A model generated the notes under the pieces. It saw only the letters and a program-made list of their open reading frames with translations, was not told the DNA's origin and did no database searches. The position numbers and the translations under genes were made by a program. DNA of 64,000 bases from Helicostylum pulchrum (taxonomy: Eukaryota > Mucoromycota > Mucoromycetes > Mucorales > Mucoraceae), in assembly GCA_025677825.1 (NCBI GenBank), contig JAIXMO010000026.1:248001-312000 (forward strand). Direction: 5' to 3'. Position 1 is the stretch's first letter; every line of letters starts with the position of its first letter. Of this stretch, positions 34,963-45,737 are shown one piece after another.

Positions 34963-36944
34963 ATCTCTACAAACCCATCACTTATACATAATACCCTTCA
35001 CCCCTCTTTCGAAAGCCAAGATCCCTCGTTTATTTTGATAATGCGAGCTCATGTCCTTCATATATATATCTTTACACTACTTTTTTTCTTTCTTACGAAA
35101 ACCATATCCCCTTCTCTTTAAATTTTTTTGGAATACTTTTATTCTAAACCCCAAAACAAAAACAACACCCCACCCCAACTCTTATTTTACTATTACTGCT
35201 ACTTTACTATACTACTATACTATATAATAATTCACTGACAATTATCTAAAAAAAATGTCCCTTCTCACATGAAGAACACCCCCCCCCCTTTTTTTTTACT
35301 TAATAAAACTTTTGTACTGTGTACAACGATTTTTTTTAAAAAAAAACAAAATATAGATTACATAATTCGATGATATAATATAATTATAAGTTTATCACGC
35401 TTCTTTAAAAAATAATTCCTTTTCAGTATATCAATTGATTAAAAAAAACCGTAATTTAGTAAGTTATGTAAACAATGAAAAGGGTCCTGGGGGACAGCTT
35501 CCAAACTCGGTAAGGATCGAATCGAACCAAGGGTCTGCTCGTAACTCGGTTGCTACAGACGTACGAGAAGTGGGAGCGACATGATAATGTGAGACAAATC
35601 CATTATGTTTGCTCTATTATAAATGTGTAACTGCTAAAAAAAATTTTTACAAGGAACGTCCGCTGAATTTTTAACTTGAGAAAGATAATATAAAAATCTT
35701 ATTTACATTATGATACAACGCACAGGTACTACTTTTTTTTTTAAAAAATAAGTATATAAAACAGTATTATTTAATCTTGAAGGCTTAATAAAGTTAAAAT
35801 GTACTAAGTCATAAAAAGAATCATCGTGTAATTCACCTTTTTTCCCTAGTTTGAACGCATAAACCGCACACACGCTTCATAATTGCTTGTGTAGCTAATC
35901 ATGTTACTCATATTGAAGATTAAAGATAAGTCCTCGAAAAAAAAGGGGGGGGGATTGCATACCTGTGACATTGTAAATATATAGTACTCTGCCATAATAA
36001 ATTTGTACTCTTTGATCGGTTAGTTTAGACATTCCAAGAATACGGTTTTGATAGGTTCTGTTAAACAAGAATATAATATATTACAACAAAAGTGTGTTAC
36101 AGCTTGTTTTTAATATCTCACCGATTTCGGGCCTTAAGTGTAAAATAGTAAAATGAAATTAAAAAACAAAAACAAAAATGCACTTGTAAATATGCATAAT
36201 ATCATTAGTACATAGATATTTATCTCTTATTACTGCTATTTTTTTTTTTGGATCACTGATGTATAACCAGCTCCGATATTTTATATGTGTATATAGAGTA
36301 TTGATAAGCAGGTAATTATATCGAATACTATTATTATAGGGCTGCATCATTCTTTATTTAGTGAAAACCAACAGTAAATATGAGGGAACGAGGAAAAAAA
36401 TCGTTCTTCCGAAGGGTACAGTGATCTTAGATGACTTGATTAACTATATATTTGGTAACAGGGTTAGTAGCGCAACTATTGACATTTTATTTACTTATTC
36501 AACCCTTGGTTCATCAAATGGTGCGATAAAATGGTGCGAAATATAGGGATTGTATTAAATAGCATTCGTTTTCACTAGATGACGTAAAAAAATGAATTAT
36601 CAAATTTCATTTTAAATGTATGACCAACTATTTTAAAACGAATTCGTACAACATTATCCCTTGTAAAGTATTACCAATGACCCTTTTTTTTTCTCCCGCT
36701 TCTTTATGATTATAAATAAGTCAGGGAGAAATTATATCACTACTTTAAAAGCGCCGGTTTTATACCGTTAAGAAACTACAGACGGAAAACGTTCTACATA
36801 TAACAAGTGACAATTTAAGCTGTGTCAAGTAGACCTCCTTAAGTTACACTTTGTTTCGAAGAGGGTTTTATTCCTTTTTATCAGTTTTTGACACAGATAA
36901 ATTAAGTTGATTAAACCCTCCTTTTTTTTTTTATAAATACACAT
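34963..36944. other. Gene-poor AT-rich region (2 kb)
   Basis: Contains an AATAAA word at 35302-35307 that may end the upstream transcript, C and G homopolymers (about 35280-35288, 35945-35953), and no supportable gene. A GC-richer patch at about 35485-35585 has a TTCGA word on the minus strand but does not fold as a tRNA. Confidence 0.5.
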
Positions 36945-38060
36945 TCAATCTACACGTTTAGCAAAAAAAAAAAAAAAGTGTGATGTTTGTTATTACTTTT
37001 TCATGCGCTCACTCAACTTCGTTTTATCCGCATTAAAAGAAATCTTGCGTGAATCAAGTTGGAACAGCAAGAACACAAACATATATGATTAACTAAGTAA
37101 TGTATACAAAAAAAAAAAAATTGCAGCATGAATGTGCCATAGATAACACGAATAAAAGTGGCCCCTTTTTTAAAAGAAAAAAAAGTCCTTTTCAGGTTTT
37201 TTTTCGTTTTTTTTCGTTTTTTTTTGTTTTTTTATTTTTGATATTCTTTAAATAAGCGCGTCATATTACTTTTCGTGGATGATCGTTGCTCTAAGAAAAC
37301 CCGTATCGGTTTGTATAAACATAATCAACAGTCAAATATCTGGTAGCATAACACACGACTCTTCTATTAGAGTTATATATTTTGATCCTTTGTTCTCTTG
37401 CCTCATTTATAATCCAGAATTACTTGTAGATTTATGTTGGACCAATGCGATCCCCGGCGAAGGCGGAACGTCGCGACGTTGCTTGATATGCACACAAGCA
37501 AGTGGTTTTTATTATTATTATTTTGCAATCCTCTCTTTTAATAAAACCAAAGCCTTTTTTTTTTCCCTCATAAAACATCGTAATTCAATACTTCATGTCC
37601 TCAACTGATTTGAATAGTAAACCTCGAACGACGGAAGAAAAACTTTAGGGTATTTACTACCTTAATAAACACGGGGCTACTCAGAGTGCTATTACAAAGA
37701 CTGTCGAGTTACCAAAGTCCACGGTACAGTATATCGTCAGCAGAATACAGCAAACGGGAAGCCCGTTACCTGAAAAACCTCCTGGGGCGCCTAAAAAAAT
37801 TAGTAAAAGGGCACAAAGACAACTAGAACGTTCTGTTAAGAGAGATTCATCAGTTATATATGGTAAATTGAAGTTAGATAAGGAAGAAGCCGAGTTTGAT
37901 GTCTGTAAGGCAATAATTATTTCATGTCTAAAGGAAAAAACAATTTAGATACTTTGTTGCGGGGCTCACAAGTCTCCCCTTTTTTTACTGAGAGACATAA
38001 GAAAGAAATAATAGTTTTGTTGGGTCCTATCGCCTGTAAACTCGATCAGGGAAGAACGTA
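36945..38060 (+). mobile_element. Decayed Tc1-like DNA transposon
   Basis: Bases 37598-37950 encode a relic with an in-frame TAG at codon 18 and a second stop at the end; it reads TTEEKL, then GIYYLNKHGATQSAITKTV, LPKSTVQYIVSRIQQTG, then PPGAPKKISKRAQRQLERSV. This is the N-terminal helix-turn-helix pair of a Tc1/mariner transposase; the DDE catalytic part is missing. Around it are three blocks shared with the element at 52307-52926: a subterminal block at about 37008-37080 (inverted relative to that element), one at about 37275-37322 (same orientation, roughly 43 of 48 bases alike), and a diverged copy of the first block at about 37966-38010 in opposite orientation. This fits an element with long inverted ends, X' - Y - transposase - X. 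Exact ends are uncertain. Confidence 0.45.
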
Positions 38061-38236
38061 GCCTTTTTATTTACTCCTTTACATTGTATGCAATTAATAA
38101 AGTCATTTTAGGCCACGTAATTTTTGATAGAACAGGTTTTTTTTTTTCAAACGTGCTTGAACCCAGGAAAAAAAAAAGAAAGTTTATGTGTTACTCCTTT
38201 TTCATCCCCCCCCCCCCTTCTTTTAAAATAAAAAAT

Positions 38237-39109
38237 ATGTCGTCAATTCAAGACATCCTCTCAAAGTTCGAATTTACGCGAGTATTATCTCACGATACTC
38301 GAACTAAACTCGTCTTCTTGCTAGGCCAAGTTGAAGGTCAAGACTGTATTGTTTCGTTTGAAAAGACACAGTTTGACGATGGTGTGATTCCACAATTAAC
38401 AAGTTCAGTTGGAGCTATGGATGACGTAGTGGAGAATAATATTTATGGATGGTGTATGGCACAAATGAAATATAATGTACTTGATACACGCGTCAAGACC
38501 ATTTACCCAGCAACCGACGTACATATCGCTAAATATGAAGCCCAGTCTCGAGTTATGTTGGTTGAAACACCTAGTTTATATCAAACCATCAGTTTACCTT
38601 ACATTAAAAGTATTCCAGCTAAACGTACACAGTGGGTACAGAATATCTTGAACGGATCAGCAGAAGCAGATCGTGTCATTTACCATGATCGTCACCCAGA
38701 AACTGGATTTGTCATCTTGCCAGATATGAAATGGGATGGACACAGTGAAACACTTTATTGGGTCGCTATATCAATGCAAACAGAGATTTTATCACTTCGT
38801 TCATTGAATTCCGGTCATTTAAGTTTTTTGAAAAAGTTGAGAGACACAAGTTATCAACTCGTTAAAGAAAAGGCAAATTTGGATTCGAATCAGTTGCGAT
38901 TATTCATTCATTATCAACCATCATATTATCACTTTCACGTACATATTACTGCTGTTTCTTTTGCAGATGCTCCTGGTGTTGTTTCAGGGCAAGCTCATTT
39001 GTTGGATACTGTGATTAATAATATTGAATTGTTTCCTGATTATTATCAAAAAGTTGATTTACCATTTGTTATTGGTGAGAAACACGAGCTGGTAAAAAAT
39101 TGGAAGTAA
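38237..39109 (+). CDS. DCS1: Scavenger mRNA decapping enzyme (DcpS/Dcs1)
   Basis: Single-exon gene of 290 residues; the start is the ATG at 38237 (MSSIQDILSKFEFTRVL), since the upstream in-frame codons are low complexity. DcpS hydrolyses the m7GpppN left after 3'-5' mRNA decay, releasing m7GMP. The N-terminal swapped-dimer domain includes WCMAQMKYNVLD-type sequence, and the catalytic HIT motif is intact near residues 233-240 (YHFHVHI, the central His being the nucleophile). Other family marks are RVIYHDRHPETGFVILPDMKW and the LRLFIHYQPSYYHFH run. It is somewhat shorter than human DcpS (337) because the N-terminus is trimmed. Nothing suggests that it is broken. Confidence 0.93.
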   Translation: MSSIQDILSKFEFTRVLSHDTRTKLVFLLGQVEGQDCIVSFEKTQFDDGVIPQLTSSVGAMDDVVENNIYGWCMAQMKYNVLDTRVKTIYPATDVHIAKYEAQSRVMLVETPSLYQTISLPYIKSIPAKRTQWVQNILNGSAEADRVIYHDRHPETGFVILPDMKWDGHSETLYWVAISMQTEILSLRSLNSGHLSFLKKLRDTSYQLVKEKANLDSNQLRLFIHYQPSYYHFHVHITAVSFADAPGVVSGQAHLLDTVINNIELFPDYYQKVDLPFVIGEKHELVKNWK

Positions 39110-39434
39110 ATAAAAAAGTATTTTAGTGGCTCGGCTGGCTTTTGTGTATGTGTGTGTGTGTGTGTGTTTACATGTGTGATAAAGTGTTTATACCTCCTTA
39201 TTTCTCCTCTGAATAAACTGTGTTATAACACAGAGTAATTATATATGAGAGAGTGAATAAAAGAACTAGTATTATTGAGGAAAGTAGTGTTAGAAACGTG
39301 TGCTTGTACAAAAGAATAGGAACATCTAGGTTGTGGGTAGATTAATGCCAAATGATTCAACGACCGACGACATTTTATTTATTTATTTTTCTCAAACGCC
39401 TTTTTTTTAGTGTTCTTCCTTTTTCTTCTTTATT
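39110..39434. other. Intergenic with (GT)n microsatellite and poly(A) signal
   Basis: 325 bp between DcpS and the RBR ligase gene, both plus strand. A (TG)n tract lies at about 39143-39166, and AATAAA at 39212-39217 is a candidate 3' signal for DcpS. The right end holds the RBR promoter. Confidence 0.55.
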
Positions 39435-41323
39435 ATGGATAATAACGAAACAAAAGTATACATGATGAAAGATTCAAAAGACTTGATTCAGCTTTTGATA
39501 ATTATATTTATCGATTATATATACCGTATATTTATTTTAACGCCATTATCTATTATAAAGAGTTATTCAAGACATCCATTATCCATCACTATTTTATTCC
39601 TGTTTTTATTCCCAATTTATTTATTTTTACAGATTGTGGCATCTGTATTTTCTTTTAGCACAAAAATAATTTCATTAAAGCAGCAAGAAAGGTTCAACTT
39701 TATCAGAAATATTTTTATAGGAGCAGCAGGAGGAGGAAGAGGAGGAGGTGTAATACACGACGAATTGAATAATAGTAATAATAATAACAGCAATAATAGA
39801 GAACACAATAGACGGAGACACGATGATGATGATCAAGAAGAAAATGATGAAATGCAACAATGGTTAGAAAGATGTTCTATATGCTTTGAATCAAAGTTGG
39901 ATTTATGTCTTGATTACTGTAGAGATCAATTTTGTTTAGATTGTTTTCAAAAGTAAGAGTATATACATATATACATAGAGTAATAAAACTAATGTATAAA
40001 ATACAAAGATATGTATCCGAAGTAGTAAACTCTTCTTGGGGTCTTAGTGTCACCAAAATCAGATGCCCTGTTTGTAGAGTATTTATTCCACAATCAGAAT
40101 GGACAAAATTCGTTCCGAAATCCGTAGTGGATTTATACAATAAATTCAACAGACCTTATCGAAGTTTTTCTAGGTGTTGCCCTCATTGTGAAACAGAAGT
40201 AACACCATGTGATTTTTCAAATTCTTACTGTGCAAGGTTAGTTTACACACTAAAAAAAAAAAAAAATTACGCGCATTTTAATTTATATTAATTCAGTACA
40301 CTTTAGTTTATCTAAAACAATAGCACTTCTAATCAACCAATTCTTTATAAAATATACCCTTCAACACTCTGAATCTTCTTTATTACCAGATAAAATCTAT
40401 CAGCAATACCTTATAAACATATTCGATAAATCAGACTGGAGAAACTCAACTTTACCTGATATTCATCAGCAGCTGATGACAACTTTAATTCAACTATGCC
40501 AACTGATTGATCAAACAGTTTTAGCAAACAAAATATCTAAAACTATTCTGCAATTAGAAATGAGGCCTGATACTTGGAGAAAATTACAATTCCATCACAT
40601 TTCTTTTTTCTCCAACACAAACTGGTAACTATTATAATATTTATATACGTGCAATAGTTTATAATCGTCACTTTTTTTTTTATACTTAGTCCTAGTTGTG
40701 ATAAACCATTTTGTTTACAGTGTGGGCATGAAGATGCTCATATTAATTTGACATGCGAGGAAAATATGAAACAACTTATTATGCAAAATGAACAACAACA
40801 AATAAATAATGATCTTGTAAAAACACTAAAGTGGAAATTAGAAAATAGGTAAGTACGGGTTAAATACACGTACTATATTAAATATAATAGTTAAACCCCC
40901 TCCTCCTTTATTGTAGCCGTAACTGTCCTAGTTGTTCCATCATGATTAACCGTGATGAAGGCTGTAATAAAGTGGATTGTACATTGTGTGGATTTAGTTT
41001 TTGTTGGGAGTGTAAATTAACTTGGTCTGATGTTAGTATAGTTAATAACTTCAACAATAATACGCACTTCAGGTGCTAATATATATTAAAAAAACAGGGT
41101 TGCGGATACTTTAATTGTCCTGCTAGAAATAGAGGGGATTCAGATGAAGATGAAGGTATAACAGCGTTTCAACTTGGTGATAGTAGTACTCGAGTAAGTA
41201 ATTTTATACTACACACCCTCTTTCTTTTTTTTTTTACGTGTCTTGCTAATTACCCCTCTTTAGACTGAATTAGGTGTACCAAATATAGACATTATTCACT
41301 CTAGATTAAATAATAGTTTATAA
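39435..41323 (+). CDS. RBR-type E3 ubiquitin ligase with hydrophobic N-terminus
   Basis: Seven exons, 39435-39952, 40009-40236, 40307-40624, 40690-40848, 40917-41031, 41098-41193 and 41264-41323, join in frame to 497 residues. RBR ligases take ubiquitin from E2 onto a cysteine of RING2 before passing it on. RING1 starts at about 148 (CSICFESKLDLCLDYC, then CPVC in the next exon). The IBR part includes CCPHCETEV and PSCDKPFCLQCGHEDAH. RING2 is CPSCSIMINRDEGCNKVDC, then CGFSFCWEC, and the catalytic Cys should be the one in KVDC. Residues about 17-35 and 50-75 are strongly hydrophobic (LLIIIFIDYIYRIFIL, ILFLFLFPIYLFL), suggesting membrane anchoring. A Gly-rich then Asn/Asp-rich linker lies between. 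The target is unknown. It ends 45 bp from the convergent kinase gene. Confidence 0.88.
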
Positions 41324-41368
41324 AAAAAATCTTTTTTTTTATTTCACGAATTAAGAAATTTTAATAGT

Positions 41369-44300
41369 TTAGTACTCTTCAACTAAAGTACCAGAAGTAA
41401 TGACAGAATTCATCTCTTTGTATGAATCAGACGCAAGGATAATATTGGAGGGACAAGGATACTCTTTCAAGATGGCTTCATGAAGCTGTTGAATAGTTGA
41501 GTTTAAAAGCACGCCATCACCTTGTTGTTGAGTAAATTGAACCACACAACTTTGAGGGTCTAAATCAGACATGATCAATTCAATTCTACACTTTACTTGA
41601 CGAATTTTAGATCCTATTGTCTAGATTAGTATACATATAAAAAAGTAGTGCTTAAATTCTATTTTACCATTGGTTGATTTAGTCTTAATCTCTGCTTTAT
41701 ATCGTGTAGCGCCTGTACGGTCACATTTCTCATAGAACCGTGCTTCTGTATTCTATTAAAATAAACACATGATTAATACAAAAGAGCCATTTTTCTTAAA
41801 AAAAAAAGTAAATAAAAACTTACAGTATTCATTAATCGATGTAATGATCTCAAGATACCAGCAGTATGTGTACTATACACAACAAGTGAACAAACCTTGG
41901 GTTGTTTGAAAAAGAACAAATTATTAAGCCAAGAAGCTTTGGCGGGCTGAGAAGGTATATTTCCATTATTAAATACGGTGGGTGAATTAATAGTCGAGCT
42001 ATTTGAAAGTAAACTAGGTGTGGTCGGTCTATTTTGTTGTTGTTGCTGTTGTTGCTGTCCTAAAGTTGAACTACTAATATTACTACCTCGACGATCGATA
42101 GATTTAAATGAGGCTTGACTAGATCTGCGAGGGGTACCTGTAACAAACACGTTTTGATTGGATTGTTTGTTCATAACTGTCTTGAAAGTAGGTGGTATAT
42201 TTCCTTTGCTGGACACTACAGGTGAATAACTACTGTGAGTACTGGAACATGTACTACTACTACTGCTTAAAGTACTACCATCCGATAAAGTAGGCGGAGG
42301 TAAAAGACCCGAATCGGTTTTAATTGTATTCGTCGTCGTCTTGGTCGTCTTTGTTGCAGTTGTTGTAGTCTTTTCTTCTTGGAACTTTTGTTGCTCGGTT
42401 TGGAAAAGTGACAGATCCAGCTGTTTTCTTTGCTTACGAGAATTAGCACCAAGTGTAAACCCAAACTTTTTGGAATTGATTGTATCATTTTCTTTATTAC
42501 TGTTTCTGAAGGCATTAGGTAATCTTAGTGAAAGCCTTTTAGCACTGACAGTAGCAGATTTACTACTTGATCGACGACTTTCAGTTATTTCAATTTCGTC
42601 ATCGTCGTCATCTGTAGGATCTACTCGGTTGCGTTGTAAGATATGACTGGTAGGACGAAGTGTAGATTTGGGCGGCACAACAGGGGAACTAGGTTCCTCC
42701 TTCATTGAGCTTGGAGAGATGGAGAAATCAGTTGTATTGATTGGTGCACGACTAAAGGGGTTCTTACGTCGAAGTGTACCAACAAGTGTAGCAGCAATAG
42801 GTTTGGATGTTGGTTGAGGGGATAGAGATGATGCACCCATATCACTTCCTGACACTGAACTTGTACTAGTAGAAGTAGGTTCGGGGTTCCTGCATAATTT
42901 TTTTTTTTGTTGTAAATAAAAAGAAAAACAGTGAAACCTTAAATAATGATATATTACCTAACATCTTTACTCTGTCTACGACTAGTAGACAATACGTTTT
43001 TAACAAATCTAGCATAAAATGTTTCACTCTTCTTCATCTTTGGTGCCTTCTTTTCATCAGTTATATTATTGGTTGGTAAAGAAGGGTTAGCAGGTAATTC
43101 ATCAAATGCAGGTGACTTTTCTGCTCGGATGGTAGCAGCAGAATAACGACGTTGCGTATCATTTTTACTGAATAAGGTAGCTTGACGTGGCACAGAATCA
43201 GAAGGCATCCAAGGAGCTACAGGTCGATTTCCAACTGCAGGGCTCTTTCTTGTAGTTGAAGATTGTACTGTATTTGTATCTACCATAGATAGGCATCTTC
43301 GATCTCTTTCTGTTCTATGTCCAATAGTACGATATCGGCGACGAGGAGCATCTACATGTATAAAAAAGAAAAGGTTATTTAGTTGGGGAAAAAAAAGGAG
43401 GTTTTTTTTAAAAAAAAAGATTTGTATCATACCCGAATATGTATCCTCAGTATCATCATCACTTTCATCGTCGTGATCCGCCTGCCAATATCTTTCAGCA
43501 TGTTGTTGCAGTAAAACATAGACTACCTTTTGCATATTATGTCTATATAGAATCAAGTTAATATATATATATATTGCTATAAATAGACACTTTACTCTTT
43601 TTGAACAAGGGCATTGATAACAACATCATTACTTGTCTCACCCCAAAGGAATTTAATGGTTTCTAAAATACGATCATCAATTTCTGAAGCATCATTTACA
43701 GGTTGACCAATTTCTTTTTCAGTAGGTGGAACAGGTAATACTGTAATATTAATAGGTTCAGTCTCACAAAACCAAGGATGCGCCATGATTTGTTGCATCT
43801 AGTTTATACAAAACGTTAATTTTTATACCATATACACGTATAAAAATACTATATATATATATTACATTTAACCTTCTGGAAGGATCAACAACCAAGATAC
43901 GTCGAATAAGATCTTGAGCAGAACGAGATATATTATCAGGCATAACATATTTACCTGACTTGACCTTTTTCAATAACTGTCTAATATTTTCATCGTCAAA
44001 TGGGAGGTGGCCAGTCAATAATGCATAAAGAATAACACCACAGGACCAGATGTCACAAGAGGATCCATTGTATGGCATGCCCTATAATGAGGTGTCAATC
44101 AGTCTCAAAAATAAAAATGTTTATTTATTTAGAAGTGTGACTTACTGCTACAATCTCAGGGCTTGCATAATGTGGAGAACTAGTAAACAAATAAGATAAA
44201 TAAATGGGACATGCTTATATATATTTTTTAATATACCCGCAACTAGTTTCAAGCATGGACCCTAATGGTTGAAGCGATGCCATACCAAAATCAGCAATTT

Positions 44301-45173
44301 TAATGCTATTTCTTGAATTTAACAACAAGTTTTCAGGTTTCAAATCACGATGGCAAATTAAGTGGTGATGACAGTAATCTAAACCGAGTATGATTTGTTG
44401 GAAATGGTGTCTTGCTTCTGCTTCACCGAGACGACCTTTACTAACCAAGTATTCAAATAGTTCACCACCTTCTACATATTCTAGAATAAGGTACCTGAAA
44501 AAAAAAAAGACAACGTGTGAGCATAATAAAAACAATCAATATAATTTTTTTTTTAGGGGTGTAGTGTACTTGGTTACTTTTTGTTCTATAGGAGAGAAAA
44601 TGGAAGGAGATTTTTTTTGTAAAGGGGAAAAAATAAATAAACTTATATATACTTTACAAGTCAGAAGAAGCTGGATCATCAATAACATCGATCAAAGACA
44701 TAACGTTAGGGTGATGAATAAGTTTCATGATAGCAATTTCACGTCGAACTGCTTTTTCGATAGCTGGATTAGCGGCCAAATGCGCTTTGCTGATAATTTT
44801 TATAGCAACTTGTTCTCCTGTATGCCTATGAACACCCAATTTAACTCGGCCTTTATTTTAATAGGAGTTAAGTAAATTGATACACATATATTTTTTTAAA
44901 AAAACAATTACCTGATGCACCTTTTCCAAGCGTTTTACCTACAACGTAGTCTCCGATACATTTTTTAGGTTTTTGAGTAGAATGTGTTGAAACAGCTCCT
45001 GAGCTACGTCTTCGATCTCGCATAGAGCGGGAAGAACGACTAGCACTTGTATTGTTGGTAGCAGCCGAAGCTCTACGAGAATTTGGGTTCGTCCGTTGAT
45101 GATCAGGTATAGTTGGTGGGTAAAAATAAGGCTGTGGCGTGTCTGGAGCGAAAGAAGGCATAGTGGATTGCAT
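41369..45173 (-). CDS. Nim1/Gin4/Hsl1-type serine/threonine kinase
   Basis: Eleven exons (45173-44912, 44850-44658, 44494-44237, 44179-44146, 44081-43866, 43798-43596, 43542-43433, 43351-42958, 42889-41824, 41752-41668, 41613-41369) join in frame to 1021 residues. The kinase domain, about 75-335, has [50 protein letters not shown] and HPWF. Its order and the [18 protein letters not shown] region fit the AMPK-related Nim1/Gin4/Kcc4/BRSK group, which links septin assembly and bud or hyphal morphology to the cell cycle by restraining Wee1. A UBA-like segment follows ([16 protein letters not shown]). The middle 550 residues are disordered, Ser/Thr-rich, with a polyQ. The last ~110 residues ([39 protein letters not shown]) look like a KA1 lipid-binding domain, which anchors these kinases to membrane. 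All key catalytic residues are present. Confidence 0.88.
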
Positions 45174-45737
45174 TATTATCAAGAAAAAAAAGTTGAAAGA
45201 AAAAGGAAAGGAAGCAACAGGAATTTTATATCAAGTGTCAAAATGCGTATATTATATATTTATATAATAAAGGAGAAGGCAAAAAAAAAGGCATTATAAT
45301 GAAAATAAACAAAGCAGGAGTTGAAAATATACACACACTAGGAGTGAAGGAGGAGGGGGAAAAAAAAGTATATGAAAAAAAAAAAAAAAAAAAAAAGATT
45401 ACATGTATCCTAAGGGGACATTTGGGGTTATCTCTTTATTATTTGGATAAAGAAAAAAGCTAGAGCGCTAATTGGAGGTGCATATAATAGTTTTGACGAA
45501 ACACACGTAAACAGGCCGCTGTATAAGTACTTTTACGCGTGACACTCGTCATTTTTTAACTAATAATAGGAGCATGTATTTTTAACAAATTCAGTTCAAC
45601 TAGTAATAGTTATAAAATGAAAATCTCCCTCTTTTTTATGTGATAAATATATAAAGTAACCCTCTAAAATTAGAAAAAACCGATTTCAACCAACTTAGTT
45701 TATTTATCATGCAGTTATAAACAATAAATTTGTTTGT
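45174..45737. other. Intergenic, kinase promoter
   Basis: 564 bp between the kinase start and the stop of the zf-4CXXC_R1 gene (both minus). It has a long A run at 45377-45396 and no visible gene. Confidence 0.5.

Noticed and set aside
35480..35590. Possible tRNA B box (GGTTCGATTCG) on the minus strand
   Set aside because: The surrounding five base pairs of a T-stem are not complementary and no A box lies at the required distance.
37279..37608. 109-codon plus-strand frame (MIVALRKPVSVCINI...)
   Set aside because: Its first part matches the non-coding block shared with the MITE at 52528-52575, so it is transposon DNA, not a gene.
45377..45396. Long A/T/G/C homopolymers (also 18731, 30271, 32741, 33908, 47463) as possible element tails
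   Set aside because: Such runs occur throughout this AT-rich genome and have no associated element or target duplication.
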